NCBI GenBank assembly: GCA_035651635.1
Contig: DASRFK010000240.1
Coordinates: 16,747-80,746, forward strand
Direction of reading: 5' to 3'
Length of the DNA: 64,000 bases
Origin: JANXQE01 sp035651635
GTDB lineage: Bacteria; Verrucomicrobiota; Verrucomicrobiia; Limisphaerales; UBA8199
A model generated the notes under the pieces. That model was not told the origin of the DNA and ran no database searches. It worked only from the letters and a program-made list of their open reading frames with translations. Below are positions 61,969-64,000 of this stretch, piece by piece. Every line of letters begins with the position of its first letter. Position 1 is the first letter of the stretch. The position numbers were made by a program, and so were the translations under genes.

Positions 61969-62910
61969 CTATTTCAATCGGTCGAAGGATTTCTGCAGAA
62001 TCTGCCAATCCTTCAGGCCTTTGAATTTTTCCATCGTCGAGCCATTGAGGCTCGCCTCTTTGGCATTCTTGGTCGGACGGTTGGTTTTGAGGAAAATGCC
62101 GAAATATCCCGGGAATGGCTCGCTGGCGAGCTTGTACGCGGCCGTCTCGTCAGTCACGTCATGGGTAGCCGGCACCTGGTTGAACACACCGCCTTTGCGC
62201 GGATTCGAAGCGTCAAACGCGCCCTCGTAAAACTCGACGCATTCACTGAGACATTCGACGAAGCTGAAACCGTCATGATCCATCGCCGCTTCCATCATCT
62301 GCATCACGTGATTGGGATTGGAGTGAGTGGTGCGCGCGACGAAGGTCGCGCCGGCCGCGATGGCTTGTTTCATCGGGTTGATCGGGTAATCCAGGGCTCC
62401 CCAGGTGTCGGTCTTGCTCTTGAAACCAAGCGGCGAGGTGGGCGAGGTTTGTTTCTTGGTCAAACCATATACCCAATTGTCCATCACCACGCAGGTCAGT
62501 TTGATGTTCTTGCGCGCCGCATGGTTGAAATGATTGCCGCCAATCGAAAACATGTCGCCGTCGCCGCCAAAGACAAACACATGCAAATCCGGCCGTGAAA
62601 GCGAGACGCCGCTGGCGAAAGCCAGGGACCGGCCGTGAATATAATGCGCGCCGTAAGCCTGAACGAAGTACGGAAAACGGCTCGAACAACCGATGCCCGA
62701 AATGGTGGTGATCTTTTCCTGCCAAAGCTTGCGCTTCTCGATCAGCTTAAAGTAAAGGGCCAAGACCGAGAAGTCTCCGCAGCCGGGACACCAGGTCGGG
62801 TGGTCGGCGGCGATTTCCTTTTTAGTCAGGCCTTTGCGTTCCGCCGAGGCGGGCGCGGGCACACTGGGGGCATTGTTCGAACGAGGGGTTTCAATAGCGG
62901 GAGCACTCAT
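61969..62910 (-). CDS. korB: 2-oxoacid:ferredoxin oxidoreductase beta subunit (KorB type)
   Basis: 313 residues. The TPP-binding beta subunit: DHPTWCPGCGDFSVLALYFKLIEKR, SGIGCSSRFPYFVQAYGAHYIHGRSLAFASGV, and the TPP/Mg2+ motif GGDGDMFSIGGNHFNHAARKNIKLTCVVMDN. The Fe-S Cys pattern CPGCG is intact. It would decarboxylate 2-oxoglutarate or pyruvate to the acyl-CoA, reducing ferredoxin. It follows the alpha gene by 36 nt. The gene symbol reflects the usual 2-oxoglutarate type; the substrate cannot be fixed from sequence. Confidence 0.88.
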   Translation of the reverse strand: MSAPAIETPRSNNAPSVPAPASAERKGLTKKEIAADHPTWCPGCGDFSVLALYFKLIEKRKLWQEKITTISGIGCSSRFPYFVQAYGAHYIHGRSLAFASGVSLSRPDLHVFVFGGDGDMFSIGGNHFNHAARKNIKLTCVVMDNWVYGLTKKQTSPTSPLGFKSKTDTWGALDYPINPMKQAIAAGATFVARTTHSNPNHVMQMMEAAMDHDGFSFVECLSECVEFYEGAFDASNPRKGGVFNQVPATHDVTDETAAYKLASEPFPGYFGIFLKTNRPTKNAKEASLNGSTMEKFKGLKDWQILQKSFDRLK

Positions 62911-62946
62911 GACAAAGAGAGACTTGGAATACGTGGTTTAAGTAAA

Positions 62947-64000
62947 TTAATTAGAGCTTGTTAGTCCGGCGGTGATGTCGGCCTTGGCGCGGTCAAGAAT
63001 CTCGCGCACTTTCCAGGTCAAGCCATCGGTCTTGTTGATGCCGCGAATTTTTGGATCACAATATCGGGCGCGCAACAGCCCGCCCAACTGGCCGTAGCCG
63101 TAGAGACCCTCGTCGTTCATTTCGACCACTCGCACCGAATTGAAGCCGGCGAAAATGTTCTCCAGGCCCGGCGGCAGAGGGTTGATGTGTTTGAGGTGCA
63201 AGGACGAAACACTGTCGCCCGCCGCCCGCGCGCGGTCGACCGCTTCCTGGATCGGGCCGCGGGTCGAGCCCCAGCCGACTAAAAGTACATTGCCCTCAGG
63301 CGGTCCGTACACTTTCGGCGTCGGCAGCGTGGCGGCCAGCGCCTGCAATTTTTTCCGCCGGCGCGCGCTCATCTGCATATGCAGCTTGGGCGATCCGGTC
63401 GGGTGACCAAATTCATCGTGTTCCAACCCACCCGCGACCGGGTAACGACCGCTTAAAATGGGGGTGCCTGGCACGACCCGGCGAGTCACGCCATCGTCTG
63501 CGCCCAGGTCGTACGGTTTGTAATCCGGAACCGGAGAGAAGTCCGGGCTGATATCCTGGCAAACTTTCTCCAGGTCCGGCGAAGAAAACGCCTCGATCCG
63601 GGTGGCAATGGCCTGATCGCTCAAAATGAAAACCGGGACATTGTACTTGCGAGCCAGGTTTACCGCTTCAATCGCGGTATAAAAACAATCCTCGACATCC
63701 GCAGGGGCCAACACGACCCGTGGAGCATCGCCATGGCTGCCGAAGCATGCCAGATTCAGGTCGGATTGTTCGACCGACGTGGGCATGCCCGTCGAGGGAC
63801 CGCCGCGCTGGACGTTGATCACCACCAGCGGAACCTCGGCCATTACCGCCCAGCCGAGCGCTTCCATTTTCAGGGTAACACCCGGCCCGCTGGAACCGGT
63901 CACGGCCACGCGGCCGGCAAAACTGGCGCCATTAGCCATTGAAATCGCGGCGATCTCATCCTCGCATTGCACGAAGGTTCCGCCGTACTTCGGCAGCTCG
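62947..64000 (-). CDS. korA: 2-oxoacid:ferredoxin oxidoreductase alpha subunit (KorA type), partial
   Basis: The frame runs through the right edge (the residues before Gln-Cys-Glu are LPKYGGTFV), so only about 350 C-terminal residues are visible. Motifs: CEDEIAAISMANGASFAGRVAVTGSSGPGVTLKMEALGWAVMAEVPLVVINVQRGGPSTGMPTSVEQSDL, the GGPSTG substrate-loop motif of KorA, and FILSDQAIATRIE. The C-terminal domain (PEGNVLLVGWGSTRGPIQEAVDRARAAGDSVSSLHLKHINPLP) is typical. The N-terminal gamma-type domain of full-length KorA would lie beyond the window. Confidence 0.88.
   Translation of the reverse strand, partial: ELPKYGGTFVQCEDEIAAISMANGASFAGRVAVTGSSGPGVTLKMEALGWAVMAEVPLVVINVQRGGPSTGMPTSVEQSDLNLACFGSHGDAPRVVLAPADVEDCFYTAIEAVNLARKYNVPVFILSDQAIATRIEAFSSPDLEKVCQDISPDFSPVPDYKPYDLGADDGVTRRVVPGTPILSGRYPVAGGLEHDEFGHPTGSPKLHMQMSARRRKKLQALAATLPTPKVYGPPEGNVLLVGWGSTRGPIQEAVDRARAAGDSVSSLHLKHINPLPPGLENIFAGFNSVRVVEMNDEGLYGYGQLGGLLRARYCDPKIRGINKTDGLTWKVREILDRAKADITAGLTSSN

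Overview
The window looks like a chromosomal segment of a Gram-negative, high-GC, heterotrophic bacterium, most probably Verrucomicrobiota (Pedosphaerales/Limisphaerales-like). This is inference from the protein repertoire: an LL-diaminopimelate aminotransferase, outer-membrane and secretin proteins, a huge RCC1/Ig/VWA secreted protein, a Gly/Asn-rich choice-of-anchor Q protein, secreted glycosidases, and many long-stem inverted repeats at gene ends. I saw no rRNA, tRNA, CRISPR array, prophage or transposase gene.

Layout. 0-7.7 kb: nitrilase-family amidase, MATE exporter, a small-membrane-protein/TauE/Usp operon, a CBM48 protein, an M48 protease and dapL. 7.8-15.5 kb: a TPR membrane protein and a small conserved protein, then aroG-pgsA-pgpA-lipid kinase in tight array, two envelope-stress-type proteins, a divergent ROK protein and an AI-2E transporter. 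15.7-22 kb: Tat-exported aldo/keto reductase, lactonase, AsmA-like protein, response regulator, Sel1 protein and purH. 22-26.6 kb (minus strand): an exopolysaccharide cluster of beta-barrel, tyrosine autokinase, Wza-like lipoprotein and FHA-TM protein. 27-39.9 kb: GH42-like protein, DciA-like protein, SDR, orphan ABC ATPase, methyltransferase, small lipoprotein, TPR protein, large zinc metalloprotease, glutaredoxin and GH51 arabinofuranosidase. 39.9-50.6 kb (minus strand): one tight run of GspE-type ATPase, PilM/PilN-like fusion, PilO-like protein, secretin, choice-of-anchor Q protein, and the two NfnAB/SudAB-type flavoprotein subunits. 51.2-64 kb: cysteine desulfurase, RCC1/Ig/VWA protein, Nif3-like protein, speA, a membrane protein, a YdcF-like protein, an extended FmdB zinc-ribbon protein, and korB plus partial korA running off the right edge.

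How the genes fit together. The Kor pair makes reduced ferredoxin, and an NfnAB-type pair could pass those electrons between ferredoxin and NAD(P)H. The secretin run and the EPS cluster are surface-export modules. GH51, GH42-like, CBM48, lactonase and ABC ATPase genes suggest plant- or microbial-glycan use.

Most notable signals. (1) Two 121-bp inverted-repeat elements of identical length, each flanked by TTA and each sharing the upstream gene's TAG stop at its left junction. (2) A GH42-family protein whose acid/base Glu position is Gly. (3) A ROK protein lacking the zinc site and a sugar-contact residue. (4) A minimal GspE-L/M-D set without GspF or pseudopilins, continuing into nfnAB-like genes. 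(5) A 45-bp tandem repeat with a degenerate relative 18 kb away. Start codons were re-chosen for many genes where the longest frame runs into the preceding gene or lacks the family N-terminus.
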